NCBI GenBank assembly: GCA_013399305.1
Contig: VXAI01000247.1
Location: forward strand, 259,229-323,228
Reading direction: 5' to 3'
DNA: 64,000 nucleotides
Source of the DNA: Rostratula benghalensis
Lineage: Eukaryota > Chordata > Aves > Charadriiformes > Rostratulidae
Shown here: in pieces, positions 1 to 14,269 of the stretch
Layout of the letters: every line of letters starts with the position of its first letter
Numbering within the stretch: position 1 is the stretch's first letter
Position numbers and translations under genes: made by a program
The notes under the pieces: generated by a model
Told to the model about the DNA's origin: nothing
Database searches by the model: none
The model's input: only the letters and a program-made list of their open reading frames with translations

Positions 1-2089
1 CCCTTCAGAGTGACAGTAACTGGCAGCATTTCAGAATATGACTTGCATTTACAGGGCCCTGCTGACCCTCTTTTGAGTGTGTATATATTTATTTAAATGA
101 TTTGTCTACTGATATATGGCAGCTTGGTGAAATGAGTTGTTACCACATTAACCTTTCACCCACTTAAGTCTAGTTTAAGTGATTATTAGATCAACTTTGA
201 CAGAATATTGGCTATTATCACAGCTTATCTCCCATCCACTGTAATACAGCATTTCAGGTTTTTCCTGGAGCACCACCAATATCCCAGAATTTCACTGAAA
301 TGTTAGTTTTCTTACTTTGGTTTTAGGAATTCCATTTCTCCAGACAGTGCTGTTCCCAGTCTGCTGCCTGAGTGTGTGTTTGGGATCCTCCTGGCTGTAG
401 GGGACCAGAGGTGCTGCCCCACAGACACCAGCCTGGGTCTCCTCCAAGATGCCCAGCTCACATGCAGTCCCATGCCTTTTGCTCCTGCTGAACACAATCA
501 AGTCACCTTTGGCCTTCTTTTTAATAAACTAAACAGATTGAGCTTTTTAATTGCTCACTGTGTGTTTCCTACACACCCCAGTAATTTTTTTGGGTCCTTT
601 CTGAGCTCCCTCCATTTCAACCATTAGCCAGCCCCAGCCTTTAAAAATACCTGAGTATTGTCTGTAAGCCTCAGCCACATCTCATGAACTATGCCTGATG
701 TTTAAGGGATGAAAAAATAAGAAAGAAAAAGAAATGGAACTCCACACTTGTGCATAGATAACATTAGCTGAGACATCTGGATGAATATCATCGCTTGAAG
801 CGATTTTCATACTCTTGCTTCTGGTATCTGAAGAGCAAATAGCCTCTCATTTAATTTATACTGTAATAAAATCTCCTATTGATTTTAATAAAATTGAAGA
901 TGATCATTTTGAATGAAATCCCTAAGGCAGCTTCTCCATAAAAACCGACTCTTCTTATTTTCTTTGCACACATATATTGCCATTCACGGCTGGTAACAGT
1001 GAGCTGGGACTTTTTCTGAAAAGCTGGGGAATACTTTTGAGTAAAGAGTGTGTAGAAACTCTTCATTAGAAAATAGGTGTTTGGAGAGTTCAGCACAGTG
1101 CCAGCCCTGCCGTTCTGTTCCAGCTCTGTACAGCTGACAGTGACACACTGCTCTTCCATTTCTATCTTGTCCTACTTCCTAGCTGGCTTTTTTCTTTCTC
1201 AATTTGTTTGTTAATTAAGAAAAAATCCAAACATAATATAGAAACTGAGGCTATGATCCCGTAGGGTACTTAAACATATGCTTTACTTAGGGCATGGAAT
1301 TAGGTCAGCTGGCTTACCTGGAACTGTGTTTATGGGAATCCATATTTTTGCTACACAAGGTTTAATTGGAGAAAATCCTTAAGTAATATTTGGGTATACA
1401 GAAATGAAGACCATCAAAAGATGAGAGAAGATGGATCAGAGTAACCCCTCTGTATGTTTGTTTGCTCAGAATGTAATAGGAAGCCAGGATTGTACTGTAA
1501 AATGGAATTCACGCGTTGAGAAATGTTAAGATCAATTTATGTCTCATCCCTATTTTGAAGATTTTTGCAGGTGTCACTGCTACTGCTGTCACTGCAGACC
1601 CTGTGGGGCAGCCCTGCTCCAGCATCACGGGTCTGGAGGGAAACACAGCCCTGGTGGAGGCATAGAGGGAGGATGTGGGGCGTGAAGTGGGGGCAGAGAG
1701 GGTGTCCAGAAAACACCAGGGCGAAAGAAAAGGTGCCTGGTGCTCTTCACTGCAAAGAGCCTGTTCCCTCTCCTGGGGGAAACAAAGGTCTCCTGCCAAC
1801 TCAATCAAAGGCAGGTTGGTTTTTCTGCCCGTTATCTTCACTCACAGCATGTTTTTTGAAGCGGGACTTATTTTGGGTAGATGAAGAGTAGTTTGCTCTG
1901 CAGGTGACGTGAAAACAAGCACTCCCCTTGATTGGATTGCTCTCTTACAGCAGGTCCCACGGGCAAAGCTGCTGTCTCTGTTGCAATCTGAGTGCACATC
2001 AAGCACTCCAAAATTCATTTTCCAGGTTTGCAACTGGAATGGGTTGCAAATGGAAATGGAGGGATGGAGGAAATGCAGTAAATTACATT
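1..2089. other. Non-coding region, nothing recognised
   Basis: Mixed-composition DNA with only short chance open frames on both strands. No repeat family, RNA gene or exon was recognised. Confidence 0.6.
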
Positions 2090-2240
2090 TAACATTAAAA
2101 CTTCTTTACTGTAAGGGTAGTGAGACACCGGAATAGGCTGTCCAGGGAGGTTGTGTGATCTCCATCCCTGGAGACAGTCAAAAGCTGACTGGTGGTTGTC
2201 CTGGGCAGCCTTCTCAGGTGACTAGCTTGAGCAGGGGCTG
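2090..2240 (+). mobile_element. CR1 LINE fragment, 3' UTR region, both ends lost
   Basis: ACTTCTTTACTGTAAGGGTA, GGAATAGGCTGTCCAGGGAG, TCCATCCCTGGAGACAGTCA and TAGCTTGAGCAGGGGCTGG follow the CR1 order in plus orientation. The usual terminal ATTCTATGA repeats are missing. Confidence 0.85.
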
Positions 2241-5200
2241 GAGGCTTTTCATTGTAAATTACATGTTTGACAGTCCGCTTCTCCTTCCCACCTCCAAAAC
2301 TGTCTCAGTCACTTCTGAAAACAGTATTTTGCATTTAGAGTTGCAGGTAATGGGGGGGGGAGGGGATGTTCTAGATAAAGGACTGAATCTCACGCTTGTC
2401 AAGAAATGGTTTGGGAGGATTACAGAGACAAGATATTAAAATGTTGTTTTGGAGGAGAAAGCCACAAGATGTGTCCTCTGACTGTGATACCTTACTCAAA
2501 TGCTGTAGAAGCAAAAGGACCGTGCTCCTGAAAGGAGATATTAACACATCTGAGAAGGTGGGATGAGATTCCTTGTGCTGCAAGAGCTGGGCAACAGCAT
2601 CCCACAGGGTTCAGATGCTGCTCAGGCTTTGTCAGTTTGACTTAAACCACTAAAAAAGTGAGAAGCAATACGTCTTTGAGCTGCCATAGGAGCAGCTTTA
2701 TTTACTACTTTATTTTCTTCCTTGTTTAAAATAAAAAGGAATATGAAGGAGCAGGGAATGAAATGGTAGTGCTGTTGCCTACGTGACACAGGCCAGGGCT
2801 GAAGTGTGACCTGCCTGTCCTGGTGCTCCCATTGTGCGGCTCCAGCTCATCCCCGGGGGGCCCTGTGTCCTGGAAATGCACTGTCATCTTGGGCAGCCTG
2901 AGACTGCTGCAGGCTTCAAGGGGAGGGATGCAGGGAAGCCTTCTATTCAAATATATTTCTGTATTTGGAAATTCCAAGAAAATTACAAGATCAGCCATGC
3001 TGGGCCTGCTCAAACACTCTCTAATTAGGCTGCTCTGGCTTTATGCTTCCCAGCAGGGGCATTTCCATAATATGGATGGTAAGCAGTTACTGATGCAATC
3101 AAGCTCTTCCTACAATGGGGAGCATCCTCACAATGGTTTTCAAGGGCTCTTACGTATCATGGCAAGGGGGAGCCTGCCGAGGGTCCCCACTCAGCCTCTG
3201 TCCCCTGCTCTGATTCCTGGGGCACCTGTGACCCCTTGGTGTGGTCCCCAGCTGGGTGAGTGGGTGGAATGTGGTCACTGCAGGGACCTGCTGCCATTCC
3301 AGGTGCCCTGTGCTGTGTCCCACTGGTGCAAACAGCCCCATGCTGGCTGTGCCTGCCCTCTGCCCCACACTGGACTCGGTGGAGTTGCCCTTCTGCTCCC
3401 CACGGAGCACATCCTTCCTGGAAGAAGGTAACGGAGCAAAACACCACTCAGGAAGAGAGCAGCGCTGTGGGAAAGCACATCCCTGAGCAGCATCTCTGGG
3501 GAGGACAATTCCCTTTGAGCCAGAACTGCAGGTCAGCCCAGTCTGTAACCAACTGCCTGTTTTGGGGTGAAACTTGTCAGAACGTTAGCAACTCAGAGGC
3601 CCTGGAGTTCTTGCCAAATTATTTGGAAAATGAGCAACTGGATAAAACATGTTAAAAGGACAAGGGTTTGTGATGGAGGATGAGGCTGCAAGGTGACTCA
3701 CCAGCCAGTGCAGTTAAAAAGAATAATTTCCTCAGGAACTCAGGCCAAAGACTTGTAGCATGGAGAATCTGCACGTCCCTATTGTGGCCATCAAGCCCCA
3801 TGGATCTGTACTGACCACCCACACAGCACTGGACCCTGAGCCCCCCTTCCACCAAACCTACTGTGGCTCCTGGGGGGGGTGGACACCCTCCCCTGGGCAG
3901 CAGGTAAACAGCTCCCGATAAAGAAGCCTGGGTTTTCTGAGTCAGGTGTTAATTCCTTGATGATGTTCTGTGGGGTTGTTTGTCAGCCTGATGAACAGTG
4001 GATGGGCAAGGTGATCACGTCCCTGTTCCCTGGCCTGTCGTGTAAATCAGGGAGGTGACATGTTTTCAGTCTCTAGGGGGTAGTTTGCAGAAGAAATGGA
4101 GGTTGTAGAGTGCAGGTGACATTGAAAGACTCGTTTGAAAATCTGCCCTGTATTCAGTTGGATGTGGGCCCAGAGTCTGGCTGATCATGCAGTGGTGAGT
4201 GTCCCAGTGACTGGCAGTTTAAAACCACAGGTATGGAGAATACTGTTTCACTGAGGCCCCTTAGGGACACGTCTCTAGAGGTCTGGAGTCACTACATAGG
4301 ACTGTCAGCTATTTTAAAGGCTTCATTCACTACCTAAATCACTGTACATCAATGGAGGTAGGGTCACAGATTAAAAATATGGAAAAAAAGACTGGGAAAT
4401 GCAGTCTAAGATCCGGAGTGACTTAGATGGTCCTAAGTGGATTTCAGCAGTGTGAGACCCCTGCACCTCTGTTTAGGTGCCTGTACCTCCATAGCTCCTG
4501 GAGTGGTGTGAGATGGGGCAGCCCCACTCTCCCGGGACCCCCAGGCTGGGGGCTGGCTGTGTCACTCTCCCCAGCTCATCATGGAGCTCGGGGCTCTGCC
4601 TGCCCCTCAGAGCAGATCACACTCTGTGAGTGTTAACAGGGGCTCAGCACGCGCCTCTGCTGAACAGTGAGTGTCATCCTGTGCTGGAGCTATTTCACCC
4701 CCATGAGCTGCTGCCCAAGGTGCCTCTCCAACCCTGCAGCCCAGCCTCTGTCATTGCTTTGCACGTCTGATGTCCCATCTAGGCATGACAAACCCTGCAT
4801 CCCACCAGCCAAGAGGGGCCAGTGCCTGCTCGGAGCCACAGAGACACTGCAGGGTATCAGCAGCAGCAGCCCAGGCTCAGGACGATGCATGGGAAGGGGG
4901 GTTTGGAAACCCACCTTGAGAGAGCTGGAGAAGGCATGGACACACTTGGGAGCTTCCAATGCAGCACCACCTTCCTCTCTGTGAGCAAAGGTGCAGCAGT
5001 GGCAGAAATGGGAACTGACAGCTTAAAAACCACAGGGAGAAAGGGAGTATGAAATTCTGGCCCCCAGAAGGGGTGTTTCAGCCAGCTAACTGCAGCAGTA
5101 GCTCTGCTCTGCAGCCATGGAAACAGCCTGCCTGACATCTCGCTGGTGTTTGTTTTTCACTGGGATTTGTATGTGCGTGACCATGTTGTCATCAACTGCT

Positions 5201-8200
5201 GTGTAATCGGAGTTAATGTTCACTGCTCATAACACACGCTCTTCCTCTGGGGGCCAGAGTGACAGCAGGGGACAGGACTGATGGCCGCAGGGGACCCAGC
5301 GAGCAGGGAAGGGCCAGTAGGTGCTGGGGCCAAGGGACCTGTCCCTTGAGCACAGGGGCCTGGCCAGGGGCCAGTGTCTTTTGGCAGGAACCTTCTTCCC
5401 CTGTAGTGGTGTTCTTCCAGTCAAAGCCACAGATAATGCCCCAAATGTTGGGACATTTTGGGGAAACTGAGAAGGAGCACATGTCCTTTCTGGATTTTGG
5501 ATGACTCTTCATTTAAAGTACCCTTGATTTTTATATTTTTCAAAAATAAAGCTGAAGCTGTGAATAAGAACTCTTTCCTTTGAAATGTGCTGGGGAGATA
5601 CAGGAGAGCTGAAGAAGCACAGTGCTCCTCTGAGGTCTCTGGGAATTGCTGGACCACCCAGATTTCCTGCAGGCGTTACCCGAACCTTTTTAACAGAACT
5701 TGCTGTCGCTACTTGAAATGTGTTGGTTTATGTTTCTCTAGTTATGATATAAGTGACCCTGTTACGGAGGCAGCTGAAAAGATGTGGGCTTATGACAGGT
5801 ATTAATTAGGCTTGGTTTTTCCCTTTGGAAACCAGTTCCTGGGACTGGCAGGTGCAGGGAATGCAACTGGGGCGGAGCAGCAGCACTGGGGGGCACAGGG
5901 CTGGGCACCCCGTCCCCAGTGCCTGCACCAGCCACAGCAGGAAAGGGAGCTTCCATCTCATGGGAAAGAGCCTTTACGAGGGGGAAACATAAAAATATAT
6001 ACATATATATAGAGAGTGAGCTGTGATTGGGAATGATTAACTAGGATCACATGTAGGGCAGATGATTAAAAGGAGACAATTCTGCTCCAGGAAAAACTGG
6101 AGTCTGATGGATGGTGCGATGCCCTGGCCCTGCCGCCTCGGGCTCCTGGGTGCCAGGGCTGTTTGAAGGGAAGGAGGCTCATGGGAAAACAAGATAATTT
6201 AACAAAATTGTTGGCAGAAAATTCTCTGGAGTTGAGAGGCTGGCATTTGCTATGGAGAAGTGGTCTGTTGGAGAATTTTCACCCTCGGCTGCTGAGTCCT
6301 GCTCAGCGAGCGGCGGCGGGGCCATTGCTGGCTGCGAGTGGCCGAGGTGAGGAGGTGTCTCTGTGGCAGTGCAGGGACAGCGTGGGACACAGGGACAGTG
6401 TCTGCCCCAGCTCTCTGCAGGTGGCTCCAGGGATCACCCATTCTCTGGAGAAGAGACGGACAGAGACCACCTGTCAGAAAAGGACTATTTACAAAGATAA
6501 TTTCTTTTAATCAGTTTCAACACTGGCTTGTTCAGTTTTTTTTAATGTATATATTTATTTATTGGAGTGACCTTGGAGTGACGCAGTTTTTGAGGAGAAT
6601 GAGTGAGTTGTTTTGAATGTGCCTCCCTGGCGCAGTGACCCTGGTGGGATGCAGGGATCCTGTAAGGACACCAGAGACACCCAGGCTCCTTTCCATTTGT
6701 CTCATTCGTGAAGGCCAACTTTCTTCCCTTGCTTTATGTAATTGTCTTGTCCTCAATCTAATAATCCAGGTTTATGAGGAACAACAAATCAATACCCTCT
6801 TTTTTGAAAACTGCTGATTAATTAATTGCTGGTGTCTGCCTGTATGCTACAATTGTATTAGATGTCAGCGGTAATTAATTTTTAAAGGAAATTGTTCTTG
6901 CTGATCTTTGACCAGCAGCTCAGATCCTGTCTTTACTGCACATCCATCTGAAAGAACATCATCCTGGTCCCTGATGGGCATCTTCTTGACTGGTGGGGCG
7001 AGGAGCAGGTCCAGCCCCTGGGCAAAGGGGAAGGTGATGCATCTGTACCACAGCCCCAGGGAGGCTCTCACAGCCTTTTCAAATTAACTGTGTCACTTTG
7101 GCCCCTGAGAAAGTGAAAGCGCATGCAGAAAACTGAGACAAAGATATATATCCCTTTGGAAAAAGAAGAACCATCTTTACCAGTGTAGGGGAAAAAAATC
7201 TGCGAGGTCCCTTTCTGCTGCTCACAGACACATTTGCTGTTGTGTCACATATACTTTGAAGGAAAATCAAAGCTCAGCTTTTTCTCTCTGGCATACAAAT
7301 TGCTTCTTGTTAAAAACCAAGCTCAAGTGATCGCTCATGTTTTTAGAGAGACTGCAGGATAAGCAGGAAGGAAACAACCTAGCCTCTTCCTGTTTTGGGT
7401 TTGTTTTTTTTTTTAACATGATGTCATGTAACATAACATGCATTAAAGTTTTACTTGGAGGGGTTCTGTTCTTTGAAGGTCGAGTGAGGAAGCTCGGTTG
7501 CAACTCACTGCCTCCTACACATCAGGCAGCTCCAAAAGCTGCTCTCCCTTTGACACCGAGGAGTACTTGAGGCTGAGTTCACGTTGCCTCTCCGTAACGC
7601 GACTGCTCTGTGTGTATGATGGATGTACAAAGAAATTCTCCCATTTAGGTCACCTTCCTCTCAAAGCATGCTCTTAGCAAAATGCCAGCATGGGTATGGG
7701 AATGACCGTGGCCGTGTCTCCCCCGGGACCGCTGCTGCTGCTCCGCGGTGCAGGTCTCGGGGCTGGGGGGGATCCTCCTGCCAGCCAACAGCACGGGGCT
7801 TTCAGGGCACAGGGGTGTCACTAAACAAACTGGAATTGAGCCAGGACACCAGTGTTAACACGGCATCAAAAACTCTACTGTTGTAGGAGGTCCCCGTTCA
7901 CTGCAATTCTGCCAGCTTTACAGCACAGTAAATGACACCAACAGCCCAGGCGTGTGGGTACCCCACCACGTCAGCCACCAGCCAAACACTTCTCAGCAGC
8001 ATCATTACAAGTATGTACTGAAGTCCCACGGACTTTAAACAGTGGAGGAAGAGAAGAATACCTTTTGTGATTCACTGTTATCCTTTAAAAATGTCCCTAA
8101 CATTTCTAGTGGCACCTCAGCTCTCCCTGAAGTTCTGGTGCCGGAGCACGGGGGTGACTCCCCACAGCGCTGCCCGTGTGCGGTAACGTCAGCTGAGGTC

Positions 8201-11200
8201 TGCCTGATCACCAGAACCTCTGGGACAAGGGAGGAGTAGGATGAAGCTGTACTAACGCTTCTGACCTCCTGTTTAAAAACACTTGGAACCGTGATGTTCA
8301 AAGTGTTCAGAATAGTGGCAGAATATTTTTCAATAAATCTTGTATGTGGCAGTTGCATTTTCTATACGGTGCTGGAAAAAGGATTACAGTATTTACTGCA
8401 GAGACAGGAAGATTGATTCTCACTTGGAAAATCTGCCAGATTTCTTGATTTAGAGAGCTGATGATTGGTGGAGTGCTTAGGCTTGATTTATATCAAGTTT
8501 TCTTTCTTGCTTGCTTTCTGTTTCTCTTTTCCCCTGCGTGTTCTTCCTATGTTAACATGAGAGAGACTTATTCTGAATGTTTCTTGGTTTAACAAATATT
8601 GTTTTCTTTGGATATTTGTGATATTTGAGTCATAGCTCTTTTCTCTAATACCTGTTTGCTTGGAGTAATGTGACCAAATTTCCCTTTCATGGGGTCCCAA
8701 TAAAGTCGCTGTGCCTTATGGAGAGATCACCTACCCTCACCCATGCTGGGGGCAGAGACACGCTATTTCAGGAACACCAGTACTTGAGGACCTCATCTGA
8801 AATCTTTGAAATTACATGAGCAATCTAAGCATTATTCTGAAACACTTCAGACCTCCTCTTATCGTAGCAAATAATTTGACTGATGGGGACACAATTCAGG
8901 TAGCGCAGGGCGGCTTGGGGGGCTCCTGTGGCAGAGCCCGGGGGCAGCTGCCCCTGCACCCTCTGACTCAGACCCTCCCTGCCAAGGCGAGGGGAGGTGG
9001 GTTTGTACCTCCAAAACAAACCCTTGGTGGGTTTGTACCTCCAAAACAGAGTTTGTCAGCTCCGTGCAGGCCTTTATCCCACTTGGGAATGCTAAATTCA
9101 GCTGAATAATTTAAAACAGAGGCAAGCAAGCAAGGAAAATGAACCCATCACAGGCAAAGAAACTTAAAGGGATAACTGATGCCCTGTCACTGTCACTACA
9201 ACAAGCATCTTATATCACAACAGTAACACACTGCACTCCAACGTTGCCACCAGTGCTGTATCATTAATTATGTCACGAGGAACTTGCTTTCCTGCCCTTT
9301 ACGCTCTGGTCAGCCAGGCCCTTGGTGCCTGTTCATGGCTCGACCCAATACCTCTCTCTGCCCCCATTAACTGGGTACCTTGTGAGGTCTTTTGTCTCAA
9401 ATCACCATTAAAAAAAGCCAGGCAAGAACTGATAGCTATTCTGGATGGTGTTTACGAGGGGATACTGACAGTGAGTAGCACTATTGCAGTTGTATCAGTC
9501 CAAACTGAGACAGAGTGAAATAGTTAATTATGGAAGAGGAGGGAGAGAAGGATTAAAATCCCAGAACACCTGCAGTATTTTTAATTTTTTTTAATTAATT
9601 TTTTTTATCATTCCTTTTTTTTCTCTTCCTGTCCTGCAGAGGGATACTTTGTGAATGAAAAGATGAAATGCTTTGGGTAAATGACTCTGTCCTGGGCCGA
9701 GCAGTGCAGCCCTGCCCCGATCCCCATGTTCTGCACCACCACACCACGGTGCTTGGACAAACCCTGGGCATCTCAACACAAGCTGCTACTCTACATCACG
9801 GGCTGATGCATCTTCCCCCGGTGGAAAAGTCTTCCTGGCACAGAGAGCTCTGCAACAGGTTGTCTAGACCTTTAAAAGTCAAGGTAAATACTATTTTCTT
9901 GGCCTGAGTGTGGGCAGGAGGGGAGATCACAGACCCGTGACTGGTCTTGTTTCAGGACTGAGCAAGGTCTGTCTGTCACCTAACAGTGTCTGATGAGCCT
10001 GACTGCAAATGAACCCATGCACATAAAATGTTTTAAAATGGTCCTCCACAAAATACCCATCAGAATCTAACATTTCTATTCATATTTTGAAGGGAAATTT
10101 TGTTTTATTTTTTTCTGTTCCAATCTGATGTGGCTGAGCAGCAGCAGCCAAAGTGAGTAATAGTTGAACACGCATAATCTTGATCTAATTATGTTGGTGT
10201 TGAGTTGCAGGTGAAGCATTAAATTGATTTGAAAAAAAAATCTCTTTGCAAGTATCTAGTATTGATGAAAAGGTCGTTATGCATTTGCAGTGAAGTCTGT
10301 TTCTGTGTGATGGGGTCAGACCAGGACCAGGGCAGTACTTGTGCCTCCAGGCTTTGGGTGAAGTCTCTTCTGCATCGGGCTCACGCCCACCGCCTCGGGC
10401 ACAAGTTTCACCCTTCCGACTTGCAGCTAATAAAAAGACAACTGGATTTATCTCTTATTAAATCTTTAGTGCTCTTTTAACAATAAATGGATATATAATT
10501 AACATAGACAATCTTATTAAATCCGTGTTAGGGAGCCTATTTGAGACAACTGAGGTTGTTGATTGGGGTGTTGCTGGGTGCCTCTCCTCCTCACAGCAGG
10601 CATCGCTGTCCCAAAGTGCCTCAGGCCCGAGGCAGATTGCACCCATTGGGATGTTCCTCGGCTGCTGCAGGAGATGTGAAACTCAACAAATCATTCAGGA
10701 ATCATTTCATTACAGTGACTGAGGGTGGTTTGTCTGTGGATGCTCCTAGTGCTTGCAGATGGTTTCCTTCAGGACTGGCCCGGGGCTGGCACTGGGCTCT
10801 GTACCGGGCACCCCTCGGCTGGTGGCATCCAGCTGAGCTCCTCGTGGCTGTGTCAGTCTTGTCTCCGCTGCTAATGAGGAGAGACTTGCTCCTCTTGCAG
10901 CTGCAGAGGCTCCTCTCGCTTCTCTGGATTCAGACCTTCACCAGAGCCCCGACACCAGAAATCTTGGCGTCATCTTCGCTCCGAGCAGTTTGCTTTTACC
11001 CTTCTCTCTTCTATCTCAATCTGCCCCGCTCCATCTTCATTATGCTGACAGGGACTCTGCCTTGGCTGACCTTGTGCTGGCGGAGATCCTCCTGTCTTTT
11101 TTTTGTATGTCATTAAGCTCTGGGGCAGCTCCTGCTAAGAGCAGCCTGGGCCCCAGCCCGCCCAGTTGAACACCCCCCCCAGCACTGGGCTGCGAGGGGG

Positions 11201-14200
11201 TGGCTGCTCGTGTGCAGTGAAGGGGGGCAATGCCACCCAGGGTTTTTTGGGGGGCAGGGACATGGGTGACAGCAGCAGGTTCTGAGCTGGGGTTACCTCT
11301 GCAAGTGGGTGTCCAGGAGTACTGAAATGCAGATGCTAGCAAATCAACACGTTGATTAATATTTCCAGAAGTGACCTGTGGTTTGTGGTACCCCTCTTTG
11401 TGTGGAAAGGAGTGTGCCTGGGATACCTTATGGGAAAGATTTGAAAATGGTGGGCACAAACCTTCCTCAGCAGTAATTTCTGTCCCGCTGTGGCCAAAGA
11501 TGCTGGCATTGAAGGGGCAGGACAGAGGGGATGGGGCAGCTGCTGGGATGAGACAAGGCTCTTCTGTGTCCCCCACCACTGAGTTCCTTGGCCCAGCAAC
11601 TTGCTCATCCTGGAAATGATCCCTCAACAGACCCCCAGTGGGATCAGGACAGGGTCCCAAACTGGGGGCTCCATACCCTGTGGTCCCCAAGCCCTGCCTG
11701 GAGCTCAGAGCCTTTGTCAGCCAGAGCAACCCCCCAGCTTAGCAGAGTGTCCTGGGATGCTCTGAACATGCAGAGGAAATGAGAAGTTGGGAGAAAACAG
11801 GAAATACTGAAATAAAGCAAATAAATGCAAAAGCAGGTGGAGGGAGCTCAAGGTCATTTCTTGTTTTCCTCTGTATTTATTACTCAGACAAGCAAAAAAC
11901 CCATTTTTTCTTGGTACAGCTGCTGTCACTGCTGCTGTCCTTTTCCCCATCATCTTCTCCTTGATGAATACGTTCAGATTATGTGCTAGAAATAAAAATC
12001 AACCATCACGCTCCTGGAAGTAGAGGTCAAGATAACATCTGCCTTCCCTACTGTGTGTTGCACTTATCAGTGTAATAACCACGCACAGGAAACATCTGCT
12101 TTGGAATTAACTTCAGCAGCGAAGGAGCCCAGCTCCATTGAGTCAGAGCATCCTACGCTAGCGGCTCGTTATGGCCGTTTGTTTTCCTTCGGCAGCAGGA
12201 GCTTTGTTGCCCTTTGCATTTCCCTCTTCCAACTGCACTCTTTCCTGCAAGAGGATGAGGAGCTCCTGGCCCAACCTGCCAAGCCCGGGACCAGAGACAG
12301 GGTGTGACAGGGTTGTGCTGGGCCATGCAGGAGGTCACAGTGGCAGGAGCCCTTGTCCTCGCACCCCTTAGCATGCCCAGCTGTGGAGGTGACAGTCTGC
12401 AGCTGGCAACCAGTGTGTCCCCAACCCAGGGCCCATGGGGTGGAATGGGTACTGTGGTGGGTATGGCGCCTGGGACAGGGGGCTGGGGTGATGTATACAT
12501 GCTCTGCAGGGGCACCAGACCCATGCACCAGCGTTAGGTGACAAGTAGCCGTGGAAAACTGCCGAGAGGAAAGCCATGACCCTGCTGATGGGAAGCTTGT
12601 AGGGTGGATTGGAAGCTGTGTTTGCTATTGAGGTATTAGCCATGAATTATTCATCCCACAGCCAAGGGGCTGAGGGGGGCAGGGGGCTCCGGGTCCAGTG
12701 CAGCAGACCCTCAGTGAGCTCTCTTTCTCTTTCTTCTTTATTTTTCTGTCACTTCATCTTCTGGAGAGGAACAGGAGACTTGGTCTCCTCCTACCAAGCC
12801 TGTCTCAGCAGGCCCAGTCACGTACAGTCAGACCAGCAGCACCATCCCAGCTCAAGCACCCACTGTTGGGGTGGATGTAACCCAGGGAGTGATGCAAAGT
12901 CTTCCCTGCTGAGCACCCCAGGGGCTGAGGAGCCACTTGACAGCACAGGACCCTCACAGGCATCTCCAGGGGAGGTTTGGTGGTTGTGGGGTGGAGACAG
13001 CCCACCCCCAGCCAGTGTGTGCCTGACTTACAACTGCTGGAAATAACTTTGTAAATCTTGAAGCAGATAATTTAAATAATCTTCAGCTTTTCACAGCCTT
13101 TTATTCCTGACTTCCTAGTGGGTGAGTGCTGAGTCACTGGGGAGGGACTCTGTGCTGGGATGGGGGCCAGGACCCTCAAGATTTGACTCTACTCTCTCTT
13201 TAACACCTGCATTTGACATCTCGGGATGGGGGTGCCACCCCTGGGATGACCATGACCCACTGAAGAACTGCCCCACTGCTTCCTGGGGAGGGGACAGGCA
13301 AAGGCAAGGGTTAACTCCCCCAGACAGGCAGGCAGGTTTCCAGCTGTAGTTTTCTGTTCCAGTACTGTAGATCTTGCTGCATGATTATTGATTTATATTT
13401 TTAAGCTACTAAACTGCTACATTTACTGACTCATTCAGTCTTTTATCATATCCAACAGCACCACACACATCCTTCCCGTTCCTTCATGGCTTGTGCAAAT
13501 CAAATTTATTTTTGTCACTGAAAATGTCAGAAGGTTCCAGCCAAAACACAGGTTTCTCCTTATCCTATGGCAAAAGCAAGCACAGGCCATGGTTTTCAAA
13601 AAGTTAGAAGAAGTCAGGCTTCCCAGCTCGTTGGTAGAAACTGAGCATCTCAGCGTTGGAAAGCACCTGGAGAGCGTGGCAGCTCCCTGCTGCCCGATCC
13701 TGCCCGGGACACGCAGCGCTCTCCGCTGTAAACGTGCGGCTGGAGGGAGCAGCAAACCCCAACGTCCTCAGCTGGGGCTCCAAGGGCCTCTTACAGCAGT
13801 CAGAGATTGGTACCCACAGAAAAACAGAGGCTCAGAGAGGGACAGTGACTTTGCTCAAAGTCAACCCCGGGATGGATGGCAGAAGGAGGAACAGACCCAG
13901 CGATGCTGTGGGTGAGGGTGTGCATTCCTCTGGCCTCACCAGTGCCTGGAGAAGCTCCTCTGCTCCCTCGGTAGAGCCCAGCTGGGGGTCTCTGCCCAAA
14001 GTGGCACTGGTCCCATTGCTGGCAGCACAGTCCCAGGGGCAGCCCCCAAGCATCCCCTGCCCACGGGGGCTCCACCACCTCCCTCCCAGGGCACAGCAGG
14101 GAGGGCACCCTCTGCCACCATCTCCTGCTGCTCCCTTTGCCAGGTGGGCACTTTTCTTTCATGAACTTGGAAATCACAAAACCCTGTCTGGGATGTCGAG

Positions 14201-14269
14201 TGTTTATTCCAGAAGAAGGTTCCACAAGGATTTTTTTTTCATTCTTTATAGCCATGACTGAAACATTTC
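2241..14269. other. Non-coding region with scattered small repeats
   Basis: No supportable exon on either strand. It includes the 30-bp-period duplication at 8996-9048 and an AT-rich TAATTAATT-bearing stretch at about 6815-6885. The longest open frame (229 aa near 11.0-11.7 kb, minus) has no recognisable domain. Confidence 0.55.
8996..9048. repeat. Direct duplication, 23 bp identical at 30-bp spacing
   Basis: The segments at 8996-9018 and 9026-9048 are identical over 23 bases (beginning GGTGGGTTTGTACC). They are separated by seven bases. Confidence 0.95.

Noticed and set aside
2823..3431. Plus-strand 202-aa open frame
   Set aside because: No recognisable family, no supporting promoter or splice context; overlaps many other chance frames on both strands.
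11040..11729. Minus-strand 229-aa open frame
   Set aside because: Composition is low in conserved-looking residues, there are no domain motifs, and no convincing splice sites flank it. Treated as chance.
13656..14261. Plus-strand 201-aa open frame
   Set aside because: Pro/Ser/Gln-rich chance translation with a comparable open frame on the opposite strand.
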